From Tenacibaculum finnmarkense genomovar ulcerans (GTDB taxonomy: Bacteria > Bacteroidota > Bacteroidia > Flavobacteriales > Flavobacteriaceae): a DNA stretch of 64,000 nt. The DNA is taken from positions 1-64,000 of the forward strand of contig NZ_OENE01000025.1 in the NCBI RefSeq assembly GCF_900239495.1. Direction: 5' to 3'. A program made the position numbers and the translations under genes. Under the pieces are notes generated by a model. The model did not search any database. It was not told the origin of the DNA and saw only the letters and a program-made list of their open reading frames with translations. Positions 27,109-36,595 of this stretch are shown one piece after another (the stretch's first letter is position 1; every line of letters begins with the position of its first letter).

Positions 27109-28070
27109 TATTTCTTTGGTTTATAGTTTGATTTTATGAAGATTTCAGCTTCATTTTTTTGTAATAATTCTGGCAAAGATACATCATTCTTTTGCATGTA
27201 CGAACGCACTATTTGCCAACCAATAAACTCCCCTATTCTTCCTGGAGATTGCCTGTCTTTTTCCAGATAAAACTTTGAAAAAGGCGCAATATCTAAAAAG
27301 CGAATATCTAGCTCTTTATCAGTATTATATAGCATGTTTTTTTCGATGAAATATTTCCAAATTTGCGCTTCATTACTTTCTGCCCAACGCATTTTATTTT
27401 GTGAATATCCTATTTTTAACGAATCAGAAATTGCTGGTAAATACGCATCTAATAGGTACATTTTTTTACCTTTATAAATCATTTTATCAACAAAACTTCG
27501 TGGTTTTTTAGAAAACTTATGCGCATTTAAAATGGCTTTTGCTACATCGACAATAACCTGTTCTTTTTCATTATTTTGTTTTATATACGCAGGGTATTCA
27601 CTATAAAAAGGATGTTTTTTACCCAAATAAGCATCCAAAGAAATAAGCAATAAACTATCGGCAAAAACAATGCGGTTATCATAATCAATATTGGTAAGCA
27701 TCGTAATTACTCTTGGTGTTTTAGATTTCGGATTATAGTATTTTAAATGCTTAAAAAATGAATTTAAATCAGTAGTTAAACCAGTTATATTAGAAAATAC
27801 TTTTTGTGTTTCATCATACAATTCACGTTCATCTTTATTGTTTATTTTATTAATCCAAACACTGTCGGGTTCTTGCGGAAATAAAAATGGATATTTCAGT
27901 TTCGTTTTACCTAAATCGGCAGGAGTTGTTTTATAAAAATCAACATCAAATCTATCTATCTTTAGATTAATTTTGATATCAGAAACATCTACTTTTAATT
28001 TAGAATTAATTTCTTTTTTACAAGATATTATCGCTAAAGCTAAAACACAAAGTGCTAAAAATTTTCTCAT
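27108..28070 (-). CDS. gldB: Gliding motility lipoprotein GldB
   Basis: A 320-residue lipoprotein (signal LALAIISC, Cys 17) of the GldB family, needed for gliding in Flavobacterium johnsoniae. The segment GRIGEFIGWQIVRSYMQKN near the C-terminus is a family hallmark that also resembles DUF2268-type folds. It forms an operon with gldC and diverges from nadE, the neighbourhood expected in Flavobacteriaceae. A -7-like element lies about 37 bases upstream on the minus strand. Confidence 0.92.
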   Translation of the reverse strand: MRKFLALCVLALAIISCKKEINSKLKVDVSDIKINLKIDRFDVDFYKTTPADLGKTKLKYPFLFPQEPDSVWINKINNKDERELYDETQKVFSNITGLTTDLNSFFKHLKYYNPKSKTPRVITMLTNIDYDNRIVFADSLLLISLDAYLGKKHPFYSEYPAYIKQNNEKEQVIVDVAKAILNAHKFSKKPRSFVDKMIYKGKKMYLLDAYLPAISDSLKIGYSQNKMRWAESNEAQIWKYFIEKNMLYNTDKELDIRFLDIAPFSKFYLEKDRQSPGRIGEFIGWQIVRSYMQKNDVSLPELLQKNEAEIFIKSNYKPKK

Positions 28071-28166
28071 GAACTTATAGTATATTTACATTTAATATTA
28101 CAACGTCGAAATTACTAAAATAGTTTATATCATTTTTATATAAACCCTTATAAAATATAGTTGATT

Positions 28167-28955
28167 ATGAATACACCAAAAGTTTCTGAACATATTGTAA
28201 AATGGTTAAAAGAGTACGCCAATAAAGCGGGAGTAAATGGTTTTGTGGTAGGTATTTCTGGCGGTATCGATAGCGCTGTTACTTCAACCTTATGTGCCCA
28301 AACTGGCTTAAAAGTTTTATGTGTTGAATTGCCAATTCATCAAGCTAAAAGCCAAGTAAACAGAGCAAACGAACATATTAAACAGTTAAAAGCGCGTTTT
28401 AGCAACGTTAGTGAAGCTGAAGTAGATTTAACAAGTGTTTTTGAAGGTTTTAAAACCGTTGTTCCTGAAGTAGAAACATCTGCAAAAACCGATTTAGCCT
28501 TAGCAAATACACGTGCTCGTTTACGTATGACTGCCTTATATTATTTTGCAGGATTACACGGTTTATTAGTTGCCGGAACAGGTAATAAAGTAGAAGATTT
28601 TGGCGTAGGTTTTTACACAAAATATGGCGATGGCGGTGTTGATTTAAGCCCAATTGCCGATTTAGTAAAATCGGAAGTTTATGCCTTAGCAGCACATTTA
28701 AAAGTTCCTGATTCAATACAAAATGCACAACCTACGGATGGACTTTTTGGCGATAGCAGAACAGATGAAGATCAAATTGGTGCTTCTTATGATGAATTAG
28801 AATGGGCAATGAAAATGCTAGATTCAGGAAAAACGGAAGCTGATTTTGAAAACAGAGAACTAGAAGTTTTTAAAATTTATACTCGATTAAATCGCATCAA
28901 TCAACATAAAATGATTCCGATTCCTGTTTGTGAAATCCCTAGTGAATTGAAGTAA
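28167..28955 (+). CDS. nadE: Ammonia-dependent NAD+ synthetase
   Basis: Amidates deamido-NAD with ammonia and ATP, the last step to NAD. The 262 residues carry the PP-loop GISGGIDSA near residue 28, the adenine-binding RLRMTALYYFAG, and GTGNKVEDFGVGFYTKYGDGGVDLSPI. It lacks the N-terminal nitrilase domain of glutamine-dependent enzymes. An in-frame TTG two codons upstream gives a slightly longer frame, but the ATG is preferred. Confidence 0.95.
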   Translation: MNTPKVSEHIVKWLKEYANKAGVNGFVVGISGGIDSAVTSTLCAQTGLKVLCVELPIHQAKSQVNRANEHIKQLKARFSNVSEAEVDLTSVFEGFKTVVPEVETSAKTDLALANTRARLRMTALYYFAGLHGLLVAGTGNKVEDFGVGFYTKYGDGGVDLSPIADLVKSEVYALAAHLKVPDSIQNAQPTDGLFGDSRTDEDQIGASYDELEWAMKMLDSGKTEADFENRELEVFKIYTRLNRINQHKMIPIPVCEIPSELK

Positions 28956-28976
28956 ATTGAACTTAAAAATAAGAAA

Positions 28977-29009
28977 TAGAATCCGTCATGCTGAATTTAT
29001 TTTAGCATG
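28977..29009. repeat. Repeat D with hairpin between nadE and dnaG
   Basis: The 23 bases starting TAGAATCCGTCATGCTGAA are repeated exactly, in inverse orientation, at 58397-58419. The hairpin CATGCT / AGCATG within it may help to terminate the convergent nadE and dnaG transcripts. Confidence 0.65.
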
Positions 29010-29033
29010 ATGTTTATCTTTTTTTAAAACCCC

Positions 29034-31028
29034 TTAAACTACCCGATTTAATTTATCAAAAAGACGCTTTTTTAAGTCGGTGTAGTTTACTATCTCTTCT
29101 AAATCAAGCGTTATTTTTTGCGCTTGAACTTCCTTCATTATTTCTTTAATTTTTTCTTCTATTAAAATTCTTCGCAGGTTTAAAACAGCATCAGAAACTA
29201 ATTTCGGCAATACTTTTATAGCCGTTGTAACCACAATTTCTTTGCGCTCCCAATCGCTTAACGAATATTTTTCTTCATCCATTAAAATATTGGTTACCAA
29301 GCTTGCTATTTCTTGATTTTCGTGCATTATCAATCTATCAATAGAAATTTTTTCATCTTGATTTAATTGATGTACTAACTGATAATAGGTTAATTTAAAA
29401 AGCTCATTGGCAAACTCAATTTCATCTTCCTGTAAATTTAAATACAACTCGTTTGAAACTGTATTTTGATATTCTTCTTTTTCTAAAACAGGCTGCCCTT
29501 TTTCATCAACTGTAGCCACCCAATTTACAAAGTCGACCACTTCATTACCGTACAATAATAATATTCTGATAATTTCTTTTTCTAAAATCTCTAATTGATT
29601 AATTTCTTTGCGTCCTTTTGCGCCGCCTTTTACAACCCCCATAGAGGCTTGCGATGCCGTTTCAGCATAAGATGCTGTTGGCTGATTTGAACTTCGTTTA
29701 TTCGAATTTGCAACACTTTTATTTAACAACTGCGCTAATTCATTAAATAAAACTTGTTCGGAAATATCCATAATACGCGCACATTCTTGCACGTAAACTT
29801 CTCGCTGAATTCCGTCAGGAATTTTTGAAATACTCGTTACAATATCACGAATTAATCCCGCTTTTTTTACAGGATCGTTCTTTGCTTCTTCCATTAGTAA
29901 AGAAACTTTAAATTCAATAAAATCTTGCGATTTATCTTCTAAAAACTGTTTTAATTCAGCGGTAGAATGTGATTTTGCAAAACTATCAGGGTCTTCTCCT
30001 TCAGGAAAAGAAACCACTTTTACATTCATTCCTTGCTCTAAAATCAAATCAATTCCTCGAATAGATGCCCTAATTCCTGCGGCATCACCATCAAATAAAA
30101 CGGTAATATTTTTTGTCAAACGGTTTACTAATCGGATTTGATCGGGCGTTAATGCCGTTCCTGATGAAGCTACCACATTTTCAATTCCTGATTGATAAAA
30201 AGAAACAACATCGGTATATCCTTCTACCAAATAACAATTATCAAGCTTTGCAATTTCTTTTTTTGCTTGATAAATTCCGTATAAAATTTTACTTTTATGG
30301 TAAATATCACTTTCTGGTGAATTTAAATATTTTGCTGCCTTTTTATCATTGGTTAAAATTCGTCCTCCAAAACCTAAAATTCGCCCCGACATACTATGTA
30401 TCGGAAACATTACACGTCCTTTAAAACGGTCAAATTTTCGGTCTTGAGTACCGCCTTCTTTTACAATGGTTAATCCTGTCGATTTTAAATATTTTAAATC
30501 GTAGCCTTTTGATAAAGCGGCATTGGTAAAATTATCCCACTCATCCTTACAATATCCTAAGTCAAATTTTTCAATAATATCTTCTCGAAAACCTCTTTCT
30601 TTAAAATAAGATAAACCAATTGCACGTCCTTGTTGGCTATTCATTAATAAATCGTGAAAATAATCTTTAGCAAATTTAGAGGCTAAAAACATACTTTCTC
30701 GTTCATTTAATTGTTCTTTTTGCTGGTCAGATTGCTCGGTTTCTTCTACCTCAATATTATACTTTTTAGCCAACCATTTAATAGCCTCAGGATAAGAATA
30801 ATGTTCATGTTCCATTAAAAAAGACACTGCATTCCCGCCTTTCCCTGTACTAAAATCTTTCCAAATTTGCTTTACTGGCGATACCATAAAAGATGGTGTT
30901 CGCTCATCGGTAAATGGGCTCAATCCTTTAAAACTACTTCCTGATTTTTTCAATTGCACAAATTCGCCAATTACCTCAGCAACTTGGGCAGCTTCAAAAA
31001 CTTTATCTATTGTTTGTTGGGTTATCAT
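29034..31028 (-). CDS. dnaG: DNA primase DnaG lacking the CHC2 zinc ligands
   Basis: Synthesises RNA primers at the replication fork. From the ATG chosen here there are 664 residues: an N-terminal zinc-binding-type domain (1-100), the TOPRIM catalytic core (EGYTDVVSFYQSG and LFDGDAAGIRA) and a C-terminal helicase-binding region. The four zinc ligands of typical DnaG (three Cys and one His) are replaced by S37, T40, D58 and T61 while the surrounding fold residues (SPFTDERTPSF, GKGGNAVSFLM) are kept. The frame is open for eight more codons upstream to 31052, but a perfect promoter element lies there, which favours the internal ATG. Confidence 0.95.
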   Translation of the reverse strand: MITQQTIDKVFEAAQVAEVIGEFVQLKKSGSSFKGLSPFTDERTPSFMVSPVKQIWKDFSTGKGGNAVSFLMEHEHYSYPEAIKWLAKKYNIEVEETEQSDQQKEQLNERESMFLASKFAKDYFHDLLMNSQQGRAIGLSYFKERGFREDIIEKFDLGYCKDEWDNFTNAALSKGYDLKYLKSTGLTIVKEGGTQDRKFDRFKGRVMFPIHSMSGRILGFGGRILTNDKKAAKYLNSPESDIYHKSKILYGIYQAKKEIAKLDNCYLVEGYTDVVSFYQSGIENVVASSGTALTPDQIRLVNRLTKNITVLFDGDAAGIRASIRGIDLILEQGMNVKVVSFPEGEDPDSFAKSHSTAELKQFLEDKSQDFIEFKVSLLMEEAKNDPVKKAGLIRDIVTSISKIPDGIQREVYVQECARIMDISEQVLFNELAQLLNKSVANSNKRSSNQPTASYAETASQASMGVVKGGAKGRKEINQLEILEKEIIRILLLYGNEVVDFVNWVATVDEKGQPVLEKEEYQNTVSNELYLNLQEDEIEFANELFKLTYYQLVHQLNQDEKISIDRLIMHENQEIASLVTNILMDEEKYSLSDWERKEIVVTTAIKVLPKLVSDAVLNLRRILIEEKIKEIMKEVQAQKITLDLEEIVNYTDLKKRLFDKLNRVV

Positions 31029-31049
31029 AATCGTATAAAATACAACTCG

Positions 31050-31057
31050 CAAAGGTA
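31050..31057 (-). promoter_or_regulatory. -7 element of dnaG
   Basis: On the minus strand this reads TACCTTTG, a perfect TAnnTTTG, 21 bases upstream of the chosen start. It excludes the longer reading frame as the main product. Confidence 0.65.
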
Positions 31058-31121
31058 CACTTTTAAAATATACCAGATTTTAAACATTATTTTGACAAAA
31101 TAAATATCTTCTAAATTTTAG

Positions 31122-31151
31122 TTGATAAAAGCATATAAATAGATAGTTTTG
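31122..31151 (+). promoter_or_regulatory. Promoter of the LRR repeat protein gene
   Basis: TTG, exactly 19 bases, TAGTTTTG: an ideal Bacteroidota promoter, 16 bases before the ATG. Confidence 0.75.
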
Positions 31152-31167
31152 CAACAAAAACCCAATT

Positions 31168-32496
31168 ATGAAAATAACAATACCCTTCTATTTTTTACTT
31201 TTTATCGCTTTAAATACAACGGCGCAAGAAACCATTATAATTCCTGATATTGGCCTAGAGGAATGTTTGATTGATTTAGATATTGATTCGAATGGTTTAA
31301 ATGGAAATATTTTGGTTAGCGATGCAAAATATGTGGTTAATTTGAATATAAACGACCCAATAACTAACAAATTATTACCCAACGTACACTCTAAAATTAA
31401 AGATTTAACAGGGCTTGAAAGCTTCCCTAATTTAAAACGATTAGATTGTTTTGGTAATAATATTACTAAAATAGATTTATCAAAAAGCACCTCTATTACT
31501 TTTTTAAATTGCAGTGAAAATAAAATTAATAGCCTTGACCTTAGTAACAATAATCAATTAGTTTATGTAAGTTGTGATAGCAATAATTTAGAAAGTTTAA
31601 TTTTAGGCGATAATCCAAATCTTGAAACGCTGTACGCTAGTTATAATAAATTAACAAATTTAGATGTTAAAGCCTGTACAAAATTAGAAACCTTAGACAC
31701 CACTACAAATAGGTTAAAAAATATTTTGATAAACGATACACAGCTTAACAATACCCCTGAAGGATGGTATAAAGATGCCACTGCAAATTACACAACAACG
31801 ATAAATAATATGCAAAAAGCGCCTGTTCTAGCAGCTAAAAAAACCGTTGAAACAGTTCGTTCGCCGCAAACAACACGAGCTAATAATAATACAGTATCAG
31901 CAGAAAGTACGGCTAGTCATTATGAGAAATTTCAATTTTCGGTGGTTGCCGAATATGATAAATTAGTTTTAGAAACTACTCATACACAAAGTAAAAAAGA
32001 TAATTTACAGCAAAAATATAGTTTAAACGCTGAACAGCTAAATCAATGGATTGCTAAATATTCTAACTTAACAACAAATAAAAACAGCCTTAAAACAACC
32101 GATATTGGCGCTCCTGAAAAATACAGTACTATCTATTATTCAAAATTTAAAAAGTTAGCTGTTACAGAATATGAGCAAGCCATATTTAATGCCGCTTATT
32201 TACAAAGTAAGAAAGAGGAAATTCAAGAAAAATATCATTTAAATGCCGAACAATTTTCTAATTGGATTACACTACTTGGTACTCCTGCTTTTAAAGCCAA
32301 AACAATGCAATTAGCAGAAAATCCGAAAAATTATTACGATAAATTTAAAAAATCTGTTGTTCGTGAATATGAAAATTTAGTTTTAAACAGCATACATTTA
32401 CAAAAGAAGAAGAAAGAAGTTCAACAAAAATATAAGATAACAGCCTCGCAGCTCAATCAATGGATTAACAAATATAGTACAGTTCGAAAACTGTAA
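31168..32496 (+). CDS. Exported LRR protein with three HTH-like C-terminal repeats
   Basis: A 442-residue protein with a signal peptide (about 1-20, cleaved near TTAQE) and an LRR region (about 80-190) of internalin-like repeats such as LTGLESFPNLKRLDCFGNNITKIDLSKS. A linker follows, then three copies of a 47-residue module at about 252-298, 324-370 and 390-436. Each module follows Y-x-K-F, E-Y, Q-x-K-K and ends QKYxLxAxQLxxWI. The module end resembles the helix-turn-helix of transposase OrfA proteins, yet the signal peptide points outside the cytoplasm. I do not know the family. It has a strong promoter and is monocistronic. Confidence 0.8.
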   Translation: MKITIPFYFLLFIALNTTAQETIIIPDIGLEECLIDLDIDSNGLNGNILVSDAKYVVNLNINDPITNKLLPNVHSKIKDLTGLESFPNLKRLDCFGNNITKIDLSKSTSITFLNCSENKINSLDLSNNNQLVYVSCDSNNLESLILGDNPNLETLYASYNKLTNLDVKACTKLETLDTTTNRLKNILINDTQLNNTPEGWYKDATANYTTTINNMQKAPVLAAKKTVETVRSPQTTRANNNTVSAESTASHYEKFQFSVVAEYDKLVLETTHTQSKKDNLQQKYSLNAEQLNQWIAKYSNLTTNKNSLKTTDIGAPEKYSTIYYSKFKKLAVTEYEQAIFNAAYLQSKKEEIQEKYHLNAEQFSNWITLLGTPAFKAKTMQLAENPKNYYDKFKKSVVREYENLVLNSIHLQKKKKEVQQKYKITASQLNQWINKYSTVRKL

Positions 32497-32503
32497 ATCA
32501 ATG

Positions 32504-32537
32504 AAACCTAGCTTCAAAATATTTTGAAGCTAGGTTT
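32504..32537. terminator. Bidirectional terminator between LRR gene and clpX
   Basis: A perfect 34-base palindrome with half AAACCTAGCTTCAAAAT lies between convergent genes. T-richness is weak on the forward side (TTATTTTA). Confidence 0.75.
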
Positions 32538-32582
32538 ATTTTATCAATTTCATTATTTTACAACAGCCTGTTTACGCTATTA

Positions 32583-33821
32583 TTATGAAACTGCTTTTAA
32601 TTTTTTAATACCTGATTTTGTTATTTTAGATTCGGCATATTCTCTGGTAATTCTTAATTCTTTGTCATCAGAACTAGGCATTTCGAACATTGCATCGGTT
32701 AAAATAGCTTCACATAATGAACGCAATCCACGAGCTCCTAACTTGTATTCTATTGCTTTTTCTACAATGTATTCCATTGCTTCTTCTGATAAAGAAAAGG
32801 CTATATCATCCATTGCAAACAACTTTGTGTACTGCTTAATTAATGAATTTTTAGGTGCTGTTAAAATAGCACGCAATGTTTTTGCATCTAAAGGATTCAT
32901 GTAACTTAACACTGGTAAACGTCCAATAATTTCAGGAATTAATCCAAATGATTTTAAATCCGAAGGAATAATATATTGTAATAAATTGGTTTCGTCTACT
33001 TTGTCTTCATCAATTGAAGCGCTATACCCTACCGCTTGCATGTTTAAACGCTTGCTGATTATTCTTTCAATTCCTGCAAAAGCACCACCAGCGATAAATA
33101 AAATATCTTTGGTATTTACTTCGATAAATTTTTGATCAGGATGTTTTCTTCCACCTTTAGGCGCTACATTTACTACAGAACCTTCTAATAATTTTAACAA
33201 GGCTTGTTGCACACCTTCACCAGAAACATCACGTGTAATTGATGGATTATCGCCTTTACGAGCAATTTTATCAATTTCATCAATAAAAACAATTCCTTTT
33301 TCGGCTTTGTCTACGTCATAATCTGCCGCTTGTAATAAACGACTTAAAATGCTTTCAACATCTTCACCAACATATCCTGCTTGTGTTAAAACAGTAGCAT
33401 CAACAATAGAAAATGGCACGTTTAACATTCTAGCAATTGTACGTGCTATTAATGTTTTACCAGTTCCTGTTTCTCCTACTAAAACAATGTTAGATTTTTC
33501 AATTTCTACCTCATCCTGATCATCTTTAGCTTGTAATAATCGTTTATAGTGATTATATACCGCAACCGACATTCCTCTTTTCGTTTGATCTTGCCCAATA
33601 ATATATTCATCTAAAAAAGCTTTAATTTCTTTTGGCTTTTTTAAGGTTAAATCTTTTGGTAAACTTGATTCTATTGCTTCAGCTACTTCTTCAGCTACAA
33701 TTCCGTGCGCTTGTTCTATACATTTATCACAAATATGAGCATCCATACCAGCGATTAATAAATCGGTTTCTGGTTTTTTACGCCCACAAAAGGAACATTG
33801 TAAGTTTTCTTCTTTCGACAT
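32583..33821 (-). CDS. clpX: ATP-dependent Clp protease ATP-binding subunit ClpX
   Basis: AAA+ unfoldase that feeds substrates to ClpP. The 412 residues have an intact N-terminal zinc-binding domain (CSFCGRK...CDKC), Walker A GETGTGKT, Walker B FIDEID, the pore loop GYVGED and sensor motifs. A putative terminator and 112 bases separate it from clpP upstream, so both coupled and independent expression are possible. Confidence 0.96.
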   Translation of the reverse strand: MSKEENLQCSFCGRKKPETDLLIAGMDAHICDKCIEQAHGIVAEEVAEAIESSLPKDLTLKKPKEIKAFLDEYIIGQDQTKRGMSVAVYNHYKRLLQAKDDQDEVEIEKSNIVLVGETGTGKTLIARTIARMLNVPFSIVDATVLTQAGYVGEDVESILSRLLQAADYDVDKAEKGIVFIDEIDKIARKGDNPSITRDVSGEGVQQALLKLLEGSVVNVAPKGGRKHPDQKFIEVNTKDILFIAGGAFAGIERIISKRLNMQAVGYSASIDEDKVDETNLLQYIIPSDLKSFGLIPEIIGRLPVLSYMNPLDAKTLRAILTAPKNSLIKQYTKLFAMDDIAFSLSEEAMEYIVEKAIEYKLGARGLRSLCEAILTDAMFEMPSSDDKELRITREYAESKITKSGIKKLKAVS

Positions 33822-33845
33822 TTGACTAACTTGTTATTCTTAATT

Positions 33846-33910
33846 ATTAAAAAAATGAAACTCTTTTAATGCTTTCTTTATCTATTAAAAAAACATAAAA
33901 AGAGTCATTT
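33846..33910 (-). terminator. Terminator between clpP and clpX
   Basis: Read on the minus strand, AAATGACTCTTTTT pairs with AAAAGAGTTTCATTT (one bulge) and a run of seven T follows. It would end part of the clpP transcripts. Confidence 0.6.
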
Positions 33911-33933
33911 ATTTTATCGGTAATTCTGAAATA

Positions 33934-34593
33934 TTATTTTCTTTTTAAAATTTCATCTACCATTCCGTACGCTTTCGCCTCATCGGCTTTCATCCAATAA
34001 TCTCTATCAGAATCTTGTTGTACTTTTTCAAAAGTTTGCCCTGAATGATCTGCAATAATATCGTATAATTCAGTTTTTAACTTTCCAATTTCTTTTACGG
34101 TAATTTCCATATCAGAAGCCTGCCCTTGAGCACCACCCATTGGTTGGTGAATCATAATACGTGAATGTGGCAATGCAGAACGTTTTCCTTTTGCTCCTGC
34201 ACACATTAATACAGCTCCCATTGAAGCTGCCATTCCTGTACAAATTGTTGCTACGTCTGGCTTGATGAATTGCATGGTATCGTAAATACCTAAACCTGCG
34301 TAAACACCTCCTCCTGGCGAGTTGATATAAATTGAAATATCTTTAGCAGCATCAACACTTTCTAAGAATAATAACTGTGCTTGAATTACATTAGCTACTT
34401 GGTCATTAACCCCTGTACCTAAAAAGATAATTCTGTCCATCATTAAACGAGAAAAAACATCCATTTGGGTAATGTTCATTTGACGTTCTTCCATAATGTA
34501 TGGCGTTAAACTACTGGTTATTTTCCCTAAATATGTGCTATTTATTCCGTGCTCTTTTGTTGCGTATTTTTCGAATTCTTTTCCGTAATCCAT
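33934..34593 (-). CDS. clpP: ATP-dependent Clp protease proteolytic subunit ClpP
   Basis: Serine protease chamber of the Clp system. The 219 residues hold the catalytic Ser in GMAASMGAVL, the His in PHSRIMIHQP and an Asp in the DSDRDYWM region. It starts with a short propeptide-like N-terminus. It is followed by clpX and preceded by tig, the conserved chaperone-protease order. Confidence 0.96.
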   Translation of the reverse strand: MDYGKEFEKYATKEHGINSTYLGKITSSLTPYIMEERQMNITQMDVFSRLMMDRIIFLGTGVNDQVANVIQAQLLFLESVDAAKDISIYINSPGGGVYAGLGIYDTMQFIKPDVATICTGMAASMGAVLMCAGAKGKRSALPHSRIMIHQPMGGAQGQASDMEITVKEIGKLKTELYDIIADHSGQTFEKVQQDSDRDYWMKADEAKAYGMVDEILKRK

Positions 34594-34670
34594 TTTGAAA
34601 ATGTTTTTTGGGTTATAATGGTGTAAATATAAGAACTATTTAGTTAGTATTTCACTACTGTTTATACCTA

Positions 34671-34699
34671 AAAAAACCTGAATTTTCATTCAGGTTTTT
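34671..34699 (-). terminator. Terminator after tig
   Basis: On the minus strand AAAAACCTGAA pairs with TTCAGGTTTTT and is followed by further T residues. Confidence 0.8.
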
Positions 34700-34720
34700 A
34701 AATATAAATAGTAACTATTC

Positions 34721-36043
34721 TTATTTATAAACTTCTTGAACAAAGTCTTCATAAGATACCTCTTTGGTATCAAAAGTCATTTTTTCTTTATAAAAAGCTA
34801 ATAATTTATGGCTAATTAATTGAGATTGTAATTTATGTGCTTCTTGCTGATTTTGTAAAACTCTACCAGCAATATCGTTTAATTCTTTTTCCTCTGGATT
34901 AACATTTCCCATTTGTGCCATTTGCGAACGGATAAATCCTTTTGCATAGTCTACCAATTCAGCATATTCTAATTTGATATCGTTATCTCTCATAACCTTT
35001 CCTTCGATTAATTGGTAACGTAAACCTTTTTCAGATTTGCTATATTCAGCAGCAGCTTGTTCAATAGTTAATTCTTTTCCTCCTGCAGTTTGTAACCATT
35101 TTTGTAAAAATGTTGCTGGTAAATCGAACTTTGTATTTTGAACTAACTCTTCAGTAATTGCGTTTAATAATTGCTGATCGGCATGTTGCTCAAATTGTAA
35201 TTCAGCATCTTCTTTTATTTTACTTTTTAATTCAGCAGTAGTCGTTACACTTCCGTCAGCGAATAATTTTTCAAATAATTCTTTTTCTAAAGGAGCAGGC
35301 TCCGTTTTTGTAACTTGGTCAATAGTAAAAGATACGTTTACATCTAAAGCGTGAACTCCTTCATGAGGTACACCTAAAACTTCTTGTAATTTGTGAGCGT
35401 CTTCAAATAAACCTTTTGTTCCTAATTCTAAAACATCACCAGCTTTAGCACCTACAAACTTATCTAGGTTTGCTTTCCCGTTAATTTCTTTTACAGAAAG
35501 GGTTGCTTTTTTATTAATTTCTTTCTCTTCGTTTACAAAAGTACCAGTTACGTTTGCTTCTTCATTTGCGGTATCAACAGGTAATTGACTACCAAAACGA
35601 GTTTGGATATTTTCAATTTCTTTGTCTAATAATTCATCGGTAGCAAAAATACTATATTTAGTAACATTTTTTACTGGCGTTAAATCTACATCAAATTCAG
35701 GAGCTAATCCTAATTCGAATTCAAAAGAATACTCTTTAGCATCCCATCTGAAATCTTTGTTTACTACAGGTAAAGGATTTCCTAATAGATCTAACTTTTC
35801 TTCTGTTAAAAATTTATTTAAAGAATCTTGTACTACTTTATTTACTTCTTCTGTTACGATTTCTATTTCGTGTTGCTTTTTAATAAGATCCATAGGAGCT
35901 TCTCCTTTTCTAAAACCAGGATGTGTCGCTTTTTTACGACGTGCTTCTAATTCTGCATTTACCTTTGCTTGATAATCTTCAGCAACGATATCTATTTTCA
36001 CAACTGCGTTTAACGCATCTACATTTTGTTTTGTAATATTCAT
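34721..36043 (-). CDS. tig: Trigger factor
   Basis: Ribosome-associated chaperone for nascent chains. The 440 residues begin with the ribosome-binding domain; the signature is GFRKGEAPMDLIKK (GFRxGxxP). The middle peptidyl-prolyl isomerase domain is diverged, as usual in Bacteroidota, and the helical C-terminal domain is complete. It is upstream of clpP on the same strand with its own terminator. Confidence 0.94.
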   Translation of the reverse strand: MNITKQNVDALNAVVKIDIVAEDYQAKVNAELEARRKKATHPGFRKGEAPMDLIKKQHEIEIVTEEVNKVVQDSLNKFLTEEKLDLLGNPLPVVNKDFRWDAKEYSFEFELGLAPEFDVDLTPVKNVTKYSIFATDELLDKEIENIQTRFGSQLPVDTANEEANVTGTFVNEEKEINKKATLSVKEINGKANLDKFVGAKAGDVLELGTKGLFEDAHKLQEVLGVPHEGVHALDVNVSFTIDQVTKTEPAPLEKELFEKLFADGSVTTTAELKSKIKEDAELQFEQHADQQLLNAITEELVQNTKFDLPATFLQKWLQTAGGKELTIEQAAAEYSKSEKGLRYQLIEGKVMRDNDIKLEYAELVDYAKGFIRSQMAQMGNVNPEEKELNDIAGRVLQNQQEAHKLQSQLISHKLLAFYKEKMTFDTKEVSYEDFVQEVYK

Positions 36044-36120
36044 CTTTAAGTATTTCTTTAAAATCGGGTGTAAAATTAGTTTATTTTACCTTTTTTTCAA
36101 AAGGTTTAAATGTTTCGTTT

Positions 36121-36471
36121 TCAGTTATTTTTATCTTCTTTTAAAAAAGAAAATAAGAAAGACCTAAACACGGATAATAATACGCTAAATAAAAGTGCGG
36201 TAAAAAATCCGTTTACGGCAAAACCTGCAATAAGGTTTCCTGCCAATAATATGATAATAGCGTTAATTACAAATAAAAACAACCCAAGTGTTAAAAGAGT
36301 TGCCGGTAAGGTAAAAACCACCAATATTGGGCGTACAAACATATTTAATAACGCTATTACAACGGCTACAATTATTGCCGTAGTGTAATTTGTTACTACT
36401 ACGCCGGGTAAAAATTCAGCTAATAAAATAACGGCTACTGCTGTTAATAGTATTTTTAAAAAGATATTCAT
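36121..36471 (-). CDS. Phage holin family (DUF/4TMS) membrane protein
   Basis: A 116-residue protein with four hydrophobic segments that span most of its length (FLKILLTAVAVILLAEFLPG, IIVAVVIALLNMFVRPIL, LLTLGLFLFVINAIIILLAG and FFTALLFSVLLSVFRS). It fits the family often called mycobacterial 4TMS phage holin or YvlD, which is chromosomal and not tied to prophage. No phage genes are near. The function is unknown, and it may be coupled to tig or to the hydrolase gene. Confidence 0.85.
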   Translation of the reverse strand: MNIFLKILLTAVAVILLAEFLPGVVVTNYTTAIIVAVVIALLNMFVRPILVVFTLPATLLTLGLFLFVINAIIILLAGNLIAGFAVNGFFTALLFSVLLSVFRSFLFSFLKEDKNN

Positions 36472-36595
36472 TTATTTTAATTTTTTGATAAAGCACCTCT
36501 TTCTTCGGATAAAAAATCAGAAGTACTTTTTTGCACTATTATTTTTTACAATGCGATAATTATACCAAAAATAAAAAACTGCTATTTTGACAGGT

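Noticed and set aside
31029..31052. Longer N-terminus for DnaG
   Set aside because: The added eight codons overlap a perfect minus-strand -7 element, and the family starts near MITQQTID.
36110..36388. 92-residue open frame opposite the holin-family gene
   Set aside because: The minus-strand frame has four clear membrane segments and known family features; the plus frame has none.
36121..36471. Possible prophage, prompted by a holin-family protein
   Set aside because: The family is chromosomal and widespread; there are no phage structural, integrase or lysis genes nearby.
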